Assembly (NCBI RefSeq): GCF_003268025.1
Contig: NZ_QLUW01000003.1
Span: 62,001 to 126,000 of the forward strand
DNA length: 64,000 nt
Direction: 5' to 3'
From: Paenibacillus montanisoli
Lineage (GTDB): Bacteria; Bacillota; Bacilli; Paenibacillales; Paenibacillaceae
In this document: positions 17,919-25,952 of the stretch, one piece after another
Layout: each line of letters starts with the position of its first letter
Position numbering within the stretch: position 1 is the stretch's first letter
Notes under the pieces: model-generated
What the model was told of the DNA's origin: nothing
The model's input: only the letters and a program-made list of their open reading frames with translations
Databases searched by the model: none
Made by a program: the position numbers and the translations under genes

Positions 17919-18752
17919 ATGTCAGCCAACTTAAAATGGGACGGACACACCCATACGAAATTTTGCTATCACGGCAATGATGCACCGTCGGAGCAGTACG
18001 TGGACCGTGCCATCGAGCTCGGCTTCACGCGGTATACGATCAGCGAGCATCCGCCGCTTCCGGCAGGATGGGTGCAGGACCCCAAGCTCATGCATGAGCT
18101 TGCGATGCCAAGCGAGGAGCTTCCCGCGTACATGGCGTATGCGCAGTCAATCAAGCGGCAGTATGAAGGCCGAATCGAGATCGCCGTCGGCCTGGAGCTT
18201 GATTATTTGCAAGGCGCGCTGCCTTTTACGGAAGCGATCGTCGAGCAATACGAGCGGCAGCTGGAGGATGTCGTCTATTCGGTTCATTACTTGCCGGGCA
18301 AGGGCGGCAGCATGTACTGCGTTGATTTTACGGCGGACGATTTCGCGGCCAATCTGCTGAGCTACTACGGCTCGATGGAGAAGGTCGTGGACGAATATTA
18401 TGACCATGTAGAGTCGGCGATCGCGTTTGCCGCAAAGCTGCCGATGCGCAAAAGGATCGGACACATTAATCTGATCGAGAAATTCGCGCTTAAGCTCCCG
18501 CCGATCGATGAGGCTCAAATCCGGAGCAGGCTGACCGGGATATTGCCGAAGCTGAAACAGGGAGGCATCGGCATTGACGTCAACACGGCGGGACTTCGCG
18601 TGCCGAGCTGCGGCAAGCCTTATGTGCCGGAGTGGTTCATGCAAGCCTGCGCCGCTGAGGGCATCGAGCTCGTTTACGGCTCCGACGCGCATCGTCCTGA
18701 GCATGTCGGAACTGGATGGGATTGGTTCGAAGCGCAGCTGAAGCGGGTATAG
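17919..18752 (+). CDS. hisJ: Histidinol-phosphatase, PHP type
   Basis: A 277-residue PHP-domain phosphatase that removes phosphate from L-histidinol phosphate in histidine synthesis. Metal-binding motifs are visible in order: D8-G-H10-T-H12 at the N-terminus, SEHPP near residue 42, GLELDY, YSVHYL, DVNTAGLR and GSDAHRPEHVG. The length matches B. subtilis HisJ (YtvP) and lactococcal HisK. It stands alone, away from other his genes, as in Bacillus. The ribosome site AGGAGA is about 13 nt upstream of the ATG, which is rather far. Confidence 0.9.
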   Translation: MSANLKWDGHTHTKFCYHGNDAPSEQYVDRAIELGFTRYTISEHPPLPAGWVQDPKLMHELAMPSEELPAYMAYAQSIKRQYEGRIEIAVGLELDYLQGALPFTEAIVEQYERQLEDVVYSVHYLPGKGGSMYCVDFTADDFAANLLSYYGSMEKVVDEYYDHVESAIAFAAKLPMRKRIGHINLIEKFALKLPPIDEAQIRSRLTGILPKLKQGGIGIDVNTAGLRVPSCGKPYVPEWFMQACAAEGIELVYGSDAHRPEHVGTGWDWFEAQLKRV

Positions 18753-18801
18753 CTTCTTAAACGTGCAGGATGTGCTCTCCCCGCCGCTACATGCAGTACA
18801 G

Positions 18802-18826
18802 CCCGGCGAAAGTCGGGTTTTGCTTT
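18802..18826 (+). terminator. Short terminator after hisJ
   Basis: A 6-bp stem CCCGGC/GTCGGG closed by a GAAA tetraloop is followed by TTTTGCTTT. Confidence 0.6.
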
Positions 18827-18957
18827 AACATTTAGTTTTTATGATGACAGTCATTCCCGGACAGTTAGGCGTATAGATAAACAAAGAGGGCAATTGCGGC
18901 CTTGAGCGGAGGCAGCCCCTTCATCCTAATACATGCACAAAAGAAGGATTGACGCTT

Positions 18958-19698
18958 ATGGGAGAAACAGTTGCACAAGTATATGACCCCAGCATTTGGG
19001 AAATCAGTTATCTGGAGCTTACGATCCGGCTCGTGCTTGCGCTCGTTCTGGGCGGCTTAATCGGCGTCGAACGCGAGCTTGGCGGACATTCAGCGGGGTT
19101 CAGGACGCATATTCTCGTTTGCTTGGGCTCGGCTGCCATCGTATTGCTGTCGATGTACGGCTTCTCCGAATTCGCTTCTGATCCGAACGTTCGGCTCGAC
19201 CCGGCGCGTTTAGCGGCGCAGGTCATAAGCGGCATCGGATTTCTCGGCGCCGGAACGATTCTGCGAACGGGCTTTACCGTATCCGGCCTAACGACGGCGG
19301 CTTCGCTGTGGGTCGTCGCCGCGATCGGACTTACGGTCGGGGCGGGCTTCTATTACGGAGCGGCGGTGCTAACGCTCCTGGTTGTCGTCAGCTTGTTCTT
19401 CCTGAACAAGTTCGAGAAGAAATTTTCGCGGGCGAAGCGCAAACAGGATGTGATTTTGAAAATAACGAAGGATTCTGCGAGCCTCAACAAGGTTGTCACC
19501 GAGCTCCATCACTTCGGCGTCCGTATCAGCAAGATCGTCGTCGAGAACGAAGAAGAAGCGCACGGCGATTCGGCGGATACGCTCATTGTCCGGATGCAGA
19601 TCAAGCTCAGTTTTAAGAAGCGTTTCGAGGAAGTGATCGTAGCGCTGGCCTCGATAGAAGGCGTTCTTGGCGTCGAAGCGGGCAGCGAGTCGCTATAG
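18958..19698 (+). CDS. MgtC/SapB-family membrane protein
   Basis: A 246-residue protein with about five N-terminal transmembrane helices (roughly residues 15-150) and a C-terminal ACT-like cytoplasmic domain. The family motif GGLIGVERELGGHSAGFRTH, the GIGFLGAGTILR stretch and SGLTTAASLWVVAAIGLTVG are all present. Homologues take part in low-Mg2+ adaptation and can modulate membrane ATPases. ATG 18958 is preferred to TTG 18949 because AAGAAGGA lies nine nt upstream. I looked for an M-box Mg2+ riboswitch in the 205-nt leader and could not support one. Confidence 0.88.
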   Translation: MGETVAQVYDPSIWEISYLELTIRLVLALVLGGLIGVERELGGHSAGFRTHILVCLGSAAIVLLSMYGFSEFASDPNVRLDPARLAAQVISGIGFLGAGTILRTGFTVSGLTTAASLWVVAAIGLTVGAGFYYGAAVLTLLVVVSLFFLNKFEKKFSRAKRKQDVILKITKDSASLNKVVTELHHFGVRISKIVVENEEEAHGDSADTLIVRMQIKLSFKKRFEEVIVALASIEGVLGVEAGSESL

Positions 19699-19724
19699 CA
19701 AACAGGCATGGGAGATGAGATTCG

Positions 19725-20663
19725 ATGAACAACAAATTGCATTACCGCGAGGACGGCACGTTCACCATCGTGCAGTTTACCGATCTGCATTGGCAAAACG
19801 GGGAACCGGACGACGTTCTCACCCGGTTGCTGATGGAGCGGGTACTCGAACAAGCATCTCCCGATTTGGTCATTTTCACAGGTGACGTCATTTACAGCAA
19901 CGATTGCATCGACCCGAAGCTGTCGTTCCGCGACGCCGTGCGGACCGTCGATATGCGGGGCATCCCCTGGGCAGCCGTATTCGGCAACCATGATACCGAG
20001 CGGCTCATTACCCGGGAAGAGCTGATGGACGTGCAGCTGGAGCATAAGAACTGCGTGGCCGAAGCGGGGCCGAAGGAACTCAGCGGCGCCGGCAATTGCG
20101 TGCTGCTCGTGAGGGAGCACGGCGGCGATAAGCCGCTTCATGCGCTCTATCTTTTCGACAGCGGCAGCTATTCCGAGCTTCCGCACATCGAAGGTTACGC
20201 ATGGATCGGGCGTGATCAGATCGATTGGTATTCGGTCCAAGCGAAGGCGCTGAAGGCTGCCAATGGCGGGGAACCGCTGCCGTCGCTGGCGTTTTTTCAT
20301 ATTCCGCTGCCGGAATACGAAGAGGTGTGGCGCAAGGAGCTTTGCTACGGCAGCAAGCACGAAGGCGTCGCCAGTCCGCCGATCAATTCAGGGTTGTTTG
20401 CCGCGATGCAGGAGATGGGCGATGTCGCCGGCACGTTCTGCGGGCATGATCATGTGAACGACTATTGGGGCGGGCTGCATGGCATCAAGCTGTGCTACGG
20501 CCGTGCGAGCGGCTATCAAACCTACGGCCGCGAGGGCTTTCCCCGCGGCGCGCGCGTCATCAGGCTGCGTAAGGGCGAGCGGGACTTTACGACGGAGCTT
20601 CTGCTCGATGACGGGACGGTCATTCACGAACCGGAGGAGCATTACCCGAAAGGGATGGAATAG
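19725..20663 (+). CDS. Calcineurin-like metallophosphoesterase
   Basis: A 312-residue protein with the complete set of dinuclear metal motifs: D20-L-H22 (FTDLHW), GD54VIYSND, GN88H89DTE, FFHIPLPE and the C-terminal GHDHVN. There is no signal peptide, so it acts in the cytoplasm. It resembles the purple-acid-phosphatase-like group found as YkuE/Icc-type and fungal Dcr2-type enzymes. The physiological substrate is unknown. It starts 26 nt after the mgtC-like gene and may share its transcript. Confidence 0.88.
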   Translation: MNNKLHYREDGTFTIVQFTDLHWQNGEPDDVLTRLLMERVLEQASPDLVIFTGDVIYSNDCIDPKLSFRDAVRTVDMRGIPWAAVFGNHDTERLITREELMDVQLEHKNCVAEAGPKELSGAGNCVLLVREHGGDKPLHALYLFDSGSYSELPHIEGYAWIGRDQIDWYSVQAKALKAANGGEPLPSLAFFHIPLPEYEEVWRKELCYGSKHEGVASPPINSGLFAAMQEMGDVAGTFCGHDHVNDYWGGLHGIKLCYGRASGYQTYGREGFPRGARVIRLRKGERDFTTELLLDDGTVIHEPEEHYPKGME

Positions 20664-20687
20664 AAAGCACACAAGGAGCCTATCTTG

Positions 20688-21245
20688 ATGAAGCAAGTAT
20701 TGATTTCCGGTTACCGGGCGACCGAGCTGGGCATCTTCTCGGCGAAGCATCCCGGAATCGCCATTATTAAGAAAGCGCTCCGGAAACAGATTTCGGCGCT
20801 TGCCGAAGACGGGCTGGAGTGGGTGATCGTGAGCGGCGGCTGGGGCGTGGAGCTGTGGGCGGCGGAGGTGACGATCGAGCTGAAGGCCAGCTATGAAAGC
20901 TTGCGTCTGGCGATTATTACCCCTTTTCTCGATCAGGAAGAGAACTGGAACGAGCAGAAGAAGACGACCTACGCCGAGATCGCGGCCCGCGCCGATTACG
21001 TGAATGCCATCTCCAAGCAAAAATATGCCGGTCCCTGGCAGTTCAAAGCGAGAGACCGGTTTCTGCTCGATAATTCCGAAGGCCTCATTCTGATTTACGA
21101 TGAGGAGCAGGACGGTTCGCCGCGGTACTTGCTGGAGCTGGCCAGGCAGCATGCCGAGATTACGCCGGATTACCGGATCATCACGATATCCGGCCAAGAT
21201 TTGCAGAGCGTTGCCGAAGAAGAGCAATTGTACGAATACGAGTAA
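20688..21245 (+). CDS. ypsA: YpsA-like SLOG-domain protein (DUF1273)
   Basis: A 186-residue protein matching B. subtilis YpsA in its main blocks: ISGYRATELGIF at the N-terminus, GLEWVIVSGGWGVELWAAE near residues 43-61, an ITPFLDQEENW block, and QFKARDRFLLDNSEGLILIYDEEQ. SLOG proteins are Rossmann-like nucleotide or ADP-ribose binders. YpsA affects cell division and glucose metabolism in Bacillus, with an unknown biochemical role. ATG 20688 follows AAGGAG with nine nt spacing. Confidence 0.9.
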   Translation: MKQVLISGYRATELGIFSAKHPGIAIIKKALRKQISALAEDGLEWVIVSGGWGVELWAAEVTIELKASYESLRLAIITPFLDQEENWNEQKKTTYAEIAARADYVNAISKQKYAGPWQFKARDRFLLDNSEGLILIYDEEQDGSPRYLLELARQHAEITPDYRIITISGQDLQSVAEEEQLYEYE

Positions 21246-21265
21246 AGCGAGGTTTGTATGCATCT

Positions 21266-21595
21266 ATGCCCCAATTAAGCGTAAGAGGCGTTGAAACATC
21301 CGTATTGGCGAAGGTAAGCGGACAATTGATTGAGGACATGGCCCGGATCTGCAGCTGCGGAACGGACAATTTCACGATCGATGCGCTGCAGACGGTATCC
21401 GTTTTCGGCGGCGGAACCGCGCCGACCTATCCGTTCGTGGAAATCGCCTGGTTCGACAGGGGACAAGCCGTGCAAGACGAGCTTGCCCGCGCAGTGACGG
21501 CACATTTGAACGGGGCCGGCGTGGCCGAGGTTGAGGTCGCGTTCAAGGTCTATAAGGAGTCCGCGTATTATATCAACGGCCGAGTTTGCGGCTGA
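21266..21595 (+). CDS. DUF1904-family protein
   Basis: A 109-residue protein beginning MPQLSVRGVE, with the family features EDMARICSCGTDNFTID, YPFVEIAWFDRGQ and a terminal KESAYYINGR. DUF1904 is tautomerase-like in size and pattern and its function is not known. ATG 21266 is chosen over TTG 21254 because family members start with MPxL. Its last 28 nt overlap the convergent AraC-type gene. Confidence 0.82.
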   Translation: MPQLSVRGVETSVLAKVSGQLIEDMARICSCGTDNFTIDALQTVSVFGGGTAPTYPFVEIAWFDRGQAVQDELARAVTAHLNGAGVAEVEVAFKVYKESAYYINGRVCG

Positions 21596-22371
21596 GACAG
21601 CGGAGCAGCGTCTTCTTGACGGCGGCTGCGGTTCAGGCGGAAGGCGCGGGGAGACTCGCCCTTCTCCCGTTTGAACAGCGTGCAGAACTGGGCGTCGTTC
21701 GAGAAGCCGCAGTCCATGGCGATCGAGGTGACGGGAAGCGAGGTATGAAGGAGCAAGTGCTCGGCTCTTTGGATGCGCTTAAGGAGCAGATAGGCAATCG
21801 GCGACAGCCCGAATTTCTTCTTGAACAGATGCCGGAAATGATGGTAGCTGTAGCCGACCATTTCCGCCAATTCCTCGATCGTAATCTTCTGGTTGCAGTT
21901 CTCGTCGATAAAGGTGCGCGCGTACAGCAAATGATCGACTGACCCTCCCGACACGCCGCTATCCGCAGTGCGCAAATGCGCGATGACGATGGAGCTGACG
22001 TACGCATTCAGCTGGTCGGCGTAATAGGCCCGCTGCTCCTGCATTTCCGAAACCATGCTAAGCAGAAGCGGCAAAATCGGTGAAGCAGGCTGATCCTCAT
22101 ACAGCCCTTCCGTTAGCTGCGCCTCCTTCCGCAGCAGGCGAAAGCCAACGAATAGGACATCCGTATCCTCCGTGCGCCGCTCGTCATGCAGCGTGCCCGC
22201 CGCGACAATCGCATACGTGCCCGGTTTATAGCTATAGCCCTGACCGTTGAAGCGCGTAACGCCCTTCCCCGACCGATAATAGACAAGCTCGTAGCACGTA
22301 TGGTCGTGCATCGGCATATAGGAAAGCGCCGGTCTCGTAGCTTGAAACAGAAACTCCATTTGAGCGAGCAT
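21568..22371 (-). CDS. AraC-family transcriptional regulator
   Basis: From ATG 22371 (AGAGGGGA upstream) the protein has 267 residues. It has an N-terminal cupin-like sensing domain (MHDHTCYELVYYRSGKG, GTYAIVAAGTLHDE) and a C-terminal double helix-turn-helix with ITIEELAEMVGYSYHHFRHLFKKKFG and VTSIAMDCGFSNDAQFCTLFK. It is divergent from the nucleoside hydrolase gene at 22548 with a 176-nt shared control region, so it probably regulates that gene. The ligand is unknown. Confidence 0.88.
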   Translation of the reverse strand: MLAQMEFLFQATRPALSYMPMHDHTCYELVYYRSGKGVTRFNGQGYSYKPGTYAIVAAGTLHDERRTEDTDVLFVGFRLLRKEAQLTEGLYEDQPASPILPLLLSMVSEMQEQRAYYADQLNAYVSSIVIAHLRTADSGVSGGSVDHLLYARTFIDENCNQKITIEELAEMVGYSYHHFRHLFKKKFGLSPIAYLLLKRIQRAEHLLLHTSLPVTSIAMDCGFSNDAQFCTLFKREKGESPRAFRLNRSRRQEDAAPLSQPQTRPLI

Positions 22372-22547
22372 TCGGCCGCTTCCCCTCTCTCTTCGTATCC
22401 TAGCCATATCATGCAAACAAACAGCCAGATCATGCAATCTATAGCAGTCTCCTGCAATGTAAAATGAACGATGTAAGCGAAACCATTTTCGAGATATAAC
22501 CACATCATAAAAGGTCCGCTGGACATTTTCAAGGAGGATAACCTGGC

Positions 22548-23468
22548 ATGACTATCTCATTTCCCGCATTGTCAGAGCAAAAGCTGCTAGAGCGGCTCGC
22601 GCATCCGCAGCGCAAGGTCCGCATGGTATTGGATACCGATACGTATAACGAAATCGACGATCAATTCGCAGTCATCTACGCATTGAAATCTACGGAGAGC
22701 GTCAGCGTAGAAGCCTTCTACGCCGCTCCGTTCTATAACGATCTGTCTTCCGGGCCGAAGGACGGCATGGAGAAAAGCTACGACGAGCTGCTCAAGATCC
22801 GCTCGATCATGCCGGAAATGGCGGATATTCCGGTTTACCGCGGCTCAGAGGATTATCTGCAAGGGCCATTCACGCCGCAAGAAAGCGATGCTGCGCGAAA
22901 TTTGGTCGAGCGGGCGATGGCTTCTTCCGATGAAGACCCGTTGTATGTCGTGGCGATCGGCGCGATTACGAACGTCGCATCCGCGATCTTGATGGAGCCG
23001 AGGATTATTGAAAAAATCGTCGTAGTCTGGCTGGGCGGACATGCGCTGCACTGGAGGGACGCGAGGGAGTTCAATCTGGCCCAAGATCTGCACGCTTCCC
23101 GCACCGTGCTGAACAGCGGCGTGCCGCTCGTGTTGATTCCTTGCGCGGGCGTTGCTTCCCATCTGATGACGACGCTGTCCGAGGTCAAGGACTACGTTCG
23201 CGATCAAGGCCCGGTCGGCCAGTACTTATACGAGACGTTTTTGAACTGCAGCCCGGAGCACTTCGGCTACTCGCGCGTCATCTGGGACATCTCGACCATC
23301 GCGTATTTGAACAATCCGGATTGGATGCCGAGCACGCTTGTCCACAGCCCGATCCTGTCGGAGGATTTCCGCTGGAGCGTCGATCATTCCCGCCACTTCA
23401 TCCGCTATGTTCACTTCGCTCACCGCGATTCCGTGTTCAAGGACTTGTTCCGCAAGCTTGGTGAGTAA
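22548..23468 (+). CDS. Inosine-uridine preferring nucleoside hydrolase family protein
   Basis: A 306-residue member of the nucleoside N-ribohydrolase superfamily. The Ca2+-binding Asp cluster appears as DTDTYNEIDDQFAV (residues 28-41), a variant of the usual DTDPGxDDA. The IGAITNVA and EFNLAQDLHASRTVL segments are further family signatures (the usual form of the latter is EFN...DPEAA). The atypical first motif occurs in a less-characterised branch, so hydrolysis of a standard nucleoside is likely but not certain. A strong AAGGAGG site precedes the ATG and a perfect hairpin terminator follows. Confidence 0.85.
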   Translation: MTISFPALSEQKLLERLAHPQRKVRMVLDTDTYNEIDDQFAVIYALKSTESVSVEAFYAAPFYNDLSSGPKDGMEKSYDELLKIRSIMPEMADIPVYRGSEDYLQGPFTPQESDAARNLVERAMASSDEDPLYVVAIGAITNVASAILMEPRIIEKIVVVWLGGHALHWRDAREFNLAQDLHASRTVLNSGVPLVLIPCAGVASHLMTTLSEVKDYVRDQGPVGQYLYETFLNCSPEHFGYSRVIWDISTIAYLNNPDWMPSTLVHSPILSEDFRWSVDHSRHFIRYVHFAHRDSVFKDLFRKLGE

Positions 23469-23472
23469 CAAA

Positions 23473-23506
23473 AAAACCAGCCCTTCGCGCCAGAAGGGCT
23501 GGTTTT
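23473..23506. terminator. Bidirectional terminator between the nucleoside hydrolase and VanY-type genes
   Basis: A perfect 14-bp stem with a 6-nt loop. Its outer arms are A4 and T4, so it terminates in both directions. Confidence 0.88.
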
Positions 23507-23534
23507 CTGCATCTTAGCGCTCAGCGCAACATAT

Positions 23535-24461
23535 TTAGAACTGGGCCAGGTAAGCTTCCAGCGTGTCGCCTCTTTTCTTGATGTCCTGCGCAATGAAGAC
23601 TCCGACATAGCGGATATGCCATGGCTCATACATATAACCGGTTTCTTCTTCCTTGCCGAGCTCGTAGCGGATAATGAAGCCGTAATCCGCAGCGTGTTCC
23701 TTCAGCCATTTGCCTTCCTTCGTATCGCCGAAGTCCGTGGTGAGATCGTAGCCGGCGCTGGCGCTGGACACATCCATTGCAAGCCCGGTCTGATGCTCGC
23801 TTTGACCCGGGTGAGCGCTGAACGTGTTTGCTTCTTGCTCGCCGTTCTTCTTCACGTAGTTGTTGAAGACGGCGTGCTGAGAGACGTAGGAGCGGTAACC
23901 GGACACGGCTTTCAGCTCAATGCCGTCCTTCTCCGCGCCGGCAAAGAGCTTCTCTAGCGCTTCGGCGGCAACCTTGCGCATCTGCTGCTTCGGACTGTCG
24001 CCGGAGAAGGAGAAGGCCACCTTCGCCTTCACAAGATCGTGCGGCACGTAGGTCGATGCAAGCTCGCGCTTCTTGTTTACGAGGATAAGCGGGCTGTCCG
24101 TGTTCGTCACGTAGTCGACGCCGTTCTTCTTCTTAATGGTCTTGGACGGCGAGTTCTCGCGCAAGAACGCCAGCAGCGCGCTTGATTGAGATGTGGCCGA
24201 AGCGCTGACGCTCTCTTTATCGGAATCGGTACTTGCGGAGCCGGCGTTTGCAGCCGAACCTGAGTTATCGTCGTCTGACTTGCCGGTGCTGGTCTTGACT
24301 TTACCTGCAGCCGCATTCTCCGCTGTTGCCGCATTTTTGCTCGAAGAGTCCGAAGAGCCTCGGCCGAACCAATCATTGGTGCATGAGGTCTGAGTCATTA
24401 GGATAACGGCACTAAGTGCCGCGCCGATCATGAGGGACGGTATTCGTGTTTTCGTTTTCAA
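23535..24461 (-). CDS. VanY-type D-Ala-D-Ala carboxypeptidase, probable membrane-anchored
   Basis: From TTG 24461 (AGGAGGATC nine nt upstream) the protein has 308 residues. The N-terminus is a signal sequence ending in MTQTSC (C27); the -3 residue is Q, so the lipobox is imperfect. A Ser/Asp/Ala-rich linker of about 70 residues follows. The peptidase domain has SGYRSYVSQHAVFNNYV, SAHPGQSEHQTGLAMDV (zinc ligands His and Asp) and EPWHIRYVG (third ligand His). It trims peptidoglycan stem peptides outside the membrane. A consensus sigma-A promoter directly upstream rules out longer starts. Confidence 0.86.
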   Translation of the reverse strand: MKTKTRIPSLMIGAALSAVILMTQTSCTNDWFGRGSSDSSSKNAATAENAAAGKVKTSTGKSDDDNSGSAANAGSASTDSDKESVSASATSQSSALLAFLRENSPSKTIKKKNGVDYVTNTDSPLILVNKKRELASTYVPHDLVKAKVAFSFSGDSPKQQMRKVAAEALEKLFAGAEKDGIELKAVSGYRSYVSQHAVFNNYVKKNGEQEANTFSAHPGQSEHQTGLAMDVSSASAGYDLTTDFGDTKEGKWLKEHAADYGFIIRYELGKEEETGYMYEPWHIRYVGVFIAQDIKKRGDTLEAYLAQF

Positions 24462-24504
24462 AATTGCTGATCCTCCTAGTACAAGCGCAAACCATATAAA
24501 GATC

Positions 24505-24533
24505 ATTATAGACGCTGTAGTCTCATTTACCAA
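24505..24533 (-). promoter_or_regulatory. Sigma-A promoter of the VanY-type gene
   Basis: On the minus strand TTGGTA (24533-24528), a 17-nt spacer and a perfect TATAAT (24510-24505). The distance to the TTG start at 24461 is suitable. Confidence 0.7.
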
Positions 24534-24675
24534 CTGGTCGCTGCTTCCATGGTGCTAGAGTTATATAATTGTGGACGCTTCGATATCTGAGAAGGTTGCA
24601 GCGTGACGAATCATGTCAGATTGTGTAAAAGAATATCTTTCCAAGTCATACCATCTGAGGTGAGATGCCACCTGT

Positions 24676-24822
24676 ATGGAGACGAACGCGTCGGCGCTAG
24701 GCTCGGCCAATACGCACGGCGCGATTTTTGAGCCGAAGAACGGCGCTTACATCGGGGCATACGCGGAGCTCGATCCGGCCGTGGATAACGTGAAGACGGC
24801 AAGACGGTTCTATACTGAGGGC
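24676..24822 (+). pseudogene. Possible remnant of a GH26-like glycosidase N-terminus
   Basis: A GC-rich stretch encodes GAIFEPKNGAYIGAYAELDPAVDN, which resembles the start of the GH26 (mannanase-like) domain in Paenibacillus secreted enzymes. The similarity ends near 24805-24822, where base composition drops and the ROK regulator region begins. The rest of the 24462-24900 interval shows only the VanY promoter and the ROK operator. The family assignment is from memory of the motif and is uncertain. Confidence 0.3.
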
Positions 24823-24855
24823 TTTCCTTTATCAAGAAATGCTGATATGATAAAA

Positions 24856-24879
24856 ACTTATTAAATGCGTTTAATAAGT
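24856..24879. promoter_or_regulatory. Perfect palindromic operator upstream of the ROK regulator
   Basis: ACTTATTAAA (24856-24865), a TGCG spacer and TTTAATAAGT (24870-24879) form a perfect 10-bp inverted repeat. It lies just downstream of a TATGAT -10-like hexamer (24846-24851) and 21 nt before the GTG start. This is the usual place for autoregulation by a ROK/XylR-type repressor. Confidence 0.65.
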
Positions 24880-24900
24880 AACGAAAATGGTGGTGGAATT

Positions 24901-25929
24901 GTGAGCGAAACTATATCGACGACTAAAGATATGAAGAAAGTTATTTTAACAAACATACGTACAGCACTGATAGCGTCCGGGAGCGCAACGAAAGTCGAGT
25001 TATGTGAAAAGCTGGGGATTAGTTTTCCGACAATCAGTAAGTTTGTCTCCCAAATGGAAAAGGAAGGTGAACTATTGTCAGGTGGTTTTGATGACTCAAG
25101 CGGAGGCAGAAGGGCTCAGCGTTACGCGTATAATCCGGAATTTAAGCTAGGAGTGGCGCTATTTCTTGAAAAGATGGAAACGCAATACACAATTTATAAC
25201 TGTTTTGGGGAAGTAAAGGAGAAAGGTGCCGTATCGGGGTTTCTTCAGGACGGCGTCGAAACACTGACAAGTCAAATCGAGTTATTCATCGAGCGCTACC
25301 CTAGAATTGGTTCGTTGGCTTTCGGCGTACCTGGATCAGTCAACGGCGGGCGAATCATATATATTCCGGGGTATGAAAAATTTCAGGATTTTGACTTGAA
25401 AGGTTCCATGGAGACAAGATTTAAACTCCCTGTCGTCGTAGAGAATGATATGAACGCAGCCGTATTGGGCTACCATGACAAGTTGGATACCCGCGATAAC
25501 CCTTCACTGATCTACCTTTACTTTGGCCAGAACGGACCGGGGGCCGGCATATTGGTCAACGGCAATGTACTGCGGGGAAGCACGTCATTCTCAGGGGAGA
25601 TCTCCTTCGTACCTCTGTATGACCGACATAACTTCCAACAGGCGATTACGAGTACAAAAGGTATGGTCACCGACATGCATGAGGCCCAAGGTATCGATGC
25701 CGTGAGCAGGTTGGTTTCCGCATTTACGGCAATCTTGAATCCGAGTTTAGTTATCTTTTGCCGCGACGAAATAAACGAGGGCATATTGGAAACCATTGCA
25801 GCCCAAAGTGCAAGCTATACCCCAAAGGAGCATCTGCCCAAGCTTACGGCGAGCGATTGGAAAGAAGATTACTTAGAAGGCTTGAAACGTCTTGGACTGG
25901 AACGAATGATAACTGCTTTCAACGATTAA
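24901..25929 (+). CDS. ROK-family transcriptional regulator
   Basis: From GTG 24901 (after GGTGGTGG) the protein has 342 residues. The N-terminus carries a winged helix (TKVELCEKLGISFPTISKFV). The C-terminal domain has ROK features (FGVPGSVNGGRIIYIPG, VENDMNAAVLG). The kinase DxGxT motif and the zinc cluster are absent, so it senses but does not phosphorylate sugar. An ATG at 24865 falls inside the palindromic operator and is unlikely to be the start. Base composition is visibly more AT-rich than in the flanking genes. A sugar MFS gene follows 23 nt downstream and is the probable target. Confidence 0.85.
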   Translation: MSETISTTKDMKKVILTNIRTALIASGSATKVELCEKLGISFPTISKFVSQMEKEGELLSGGFDDSSGGRRAQRYAYNPEFKLGVALFLEKMETQYTIYNCFGEVKEKGAVSGFLQDGVETLTSQIELFIERYPRIGSLAFGVPGSVNGGRIIYIPGYEKFQDFDLKGSMETRFKLPVVVENDMNAAVLGYHDKLDTRDNPSLIYLYFGQNGPGAGILVNGNVLRGSTSFSGEISFVPLYDRHNFQQAITSTKGMVTDMHEAQGIDAVSRLVSAFTAILNPSLVIFCRDEINEGILETIAAQSASYTPKEHLPKLTASDWKEDYLEGLKRLGLERMITAFND

Positions 25930-25952
25930 TTTATTGACTGGAGCTAACCTAC

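Noticed and set aside
18753-18957. M-box Mg2+ riboswitch before the MgtC-like gene
   Set aside because: The leader is shorter than an M-box, and its conserved core blocks could not be found.
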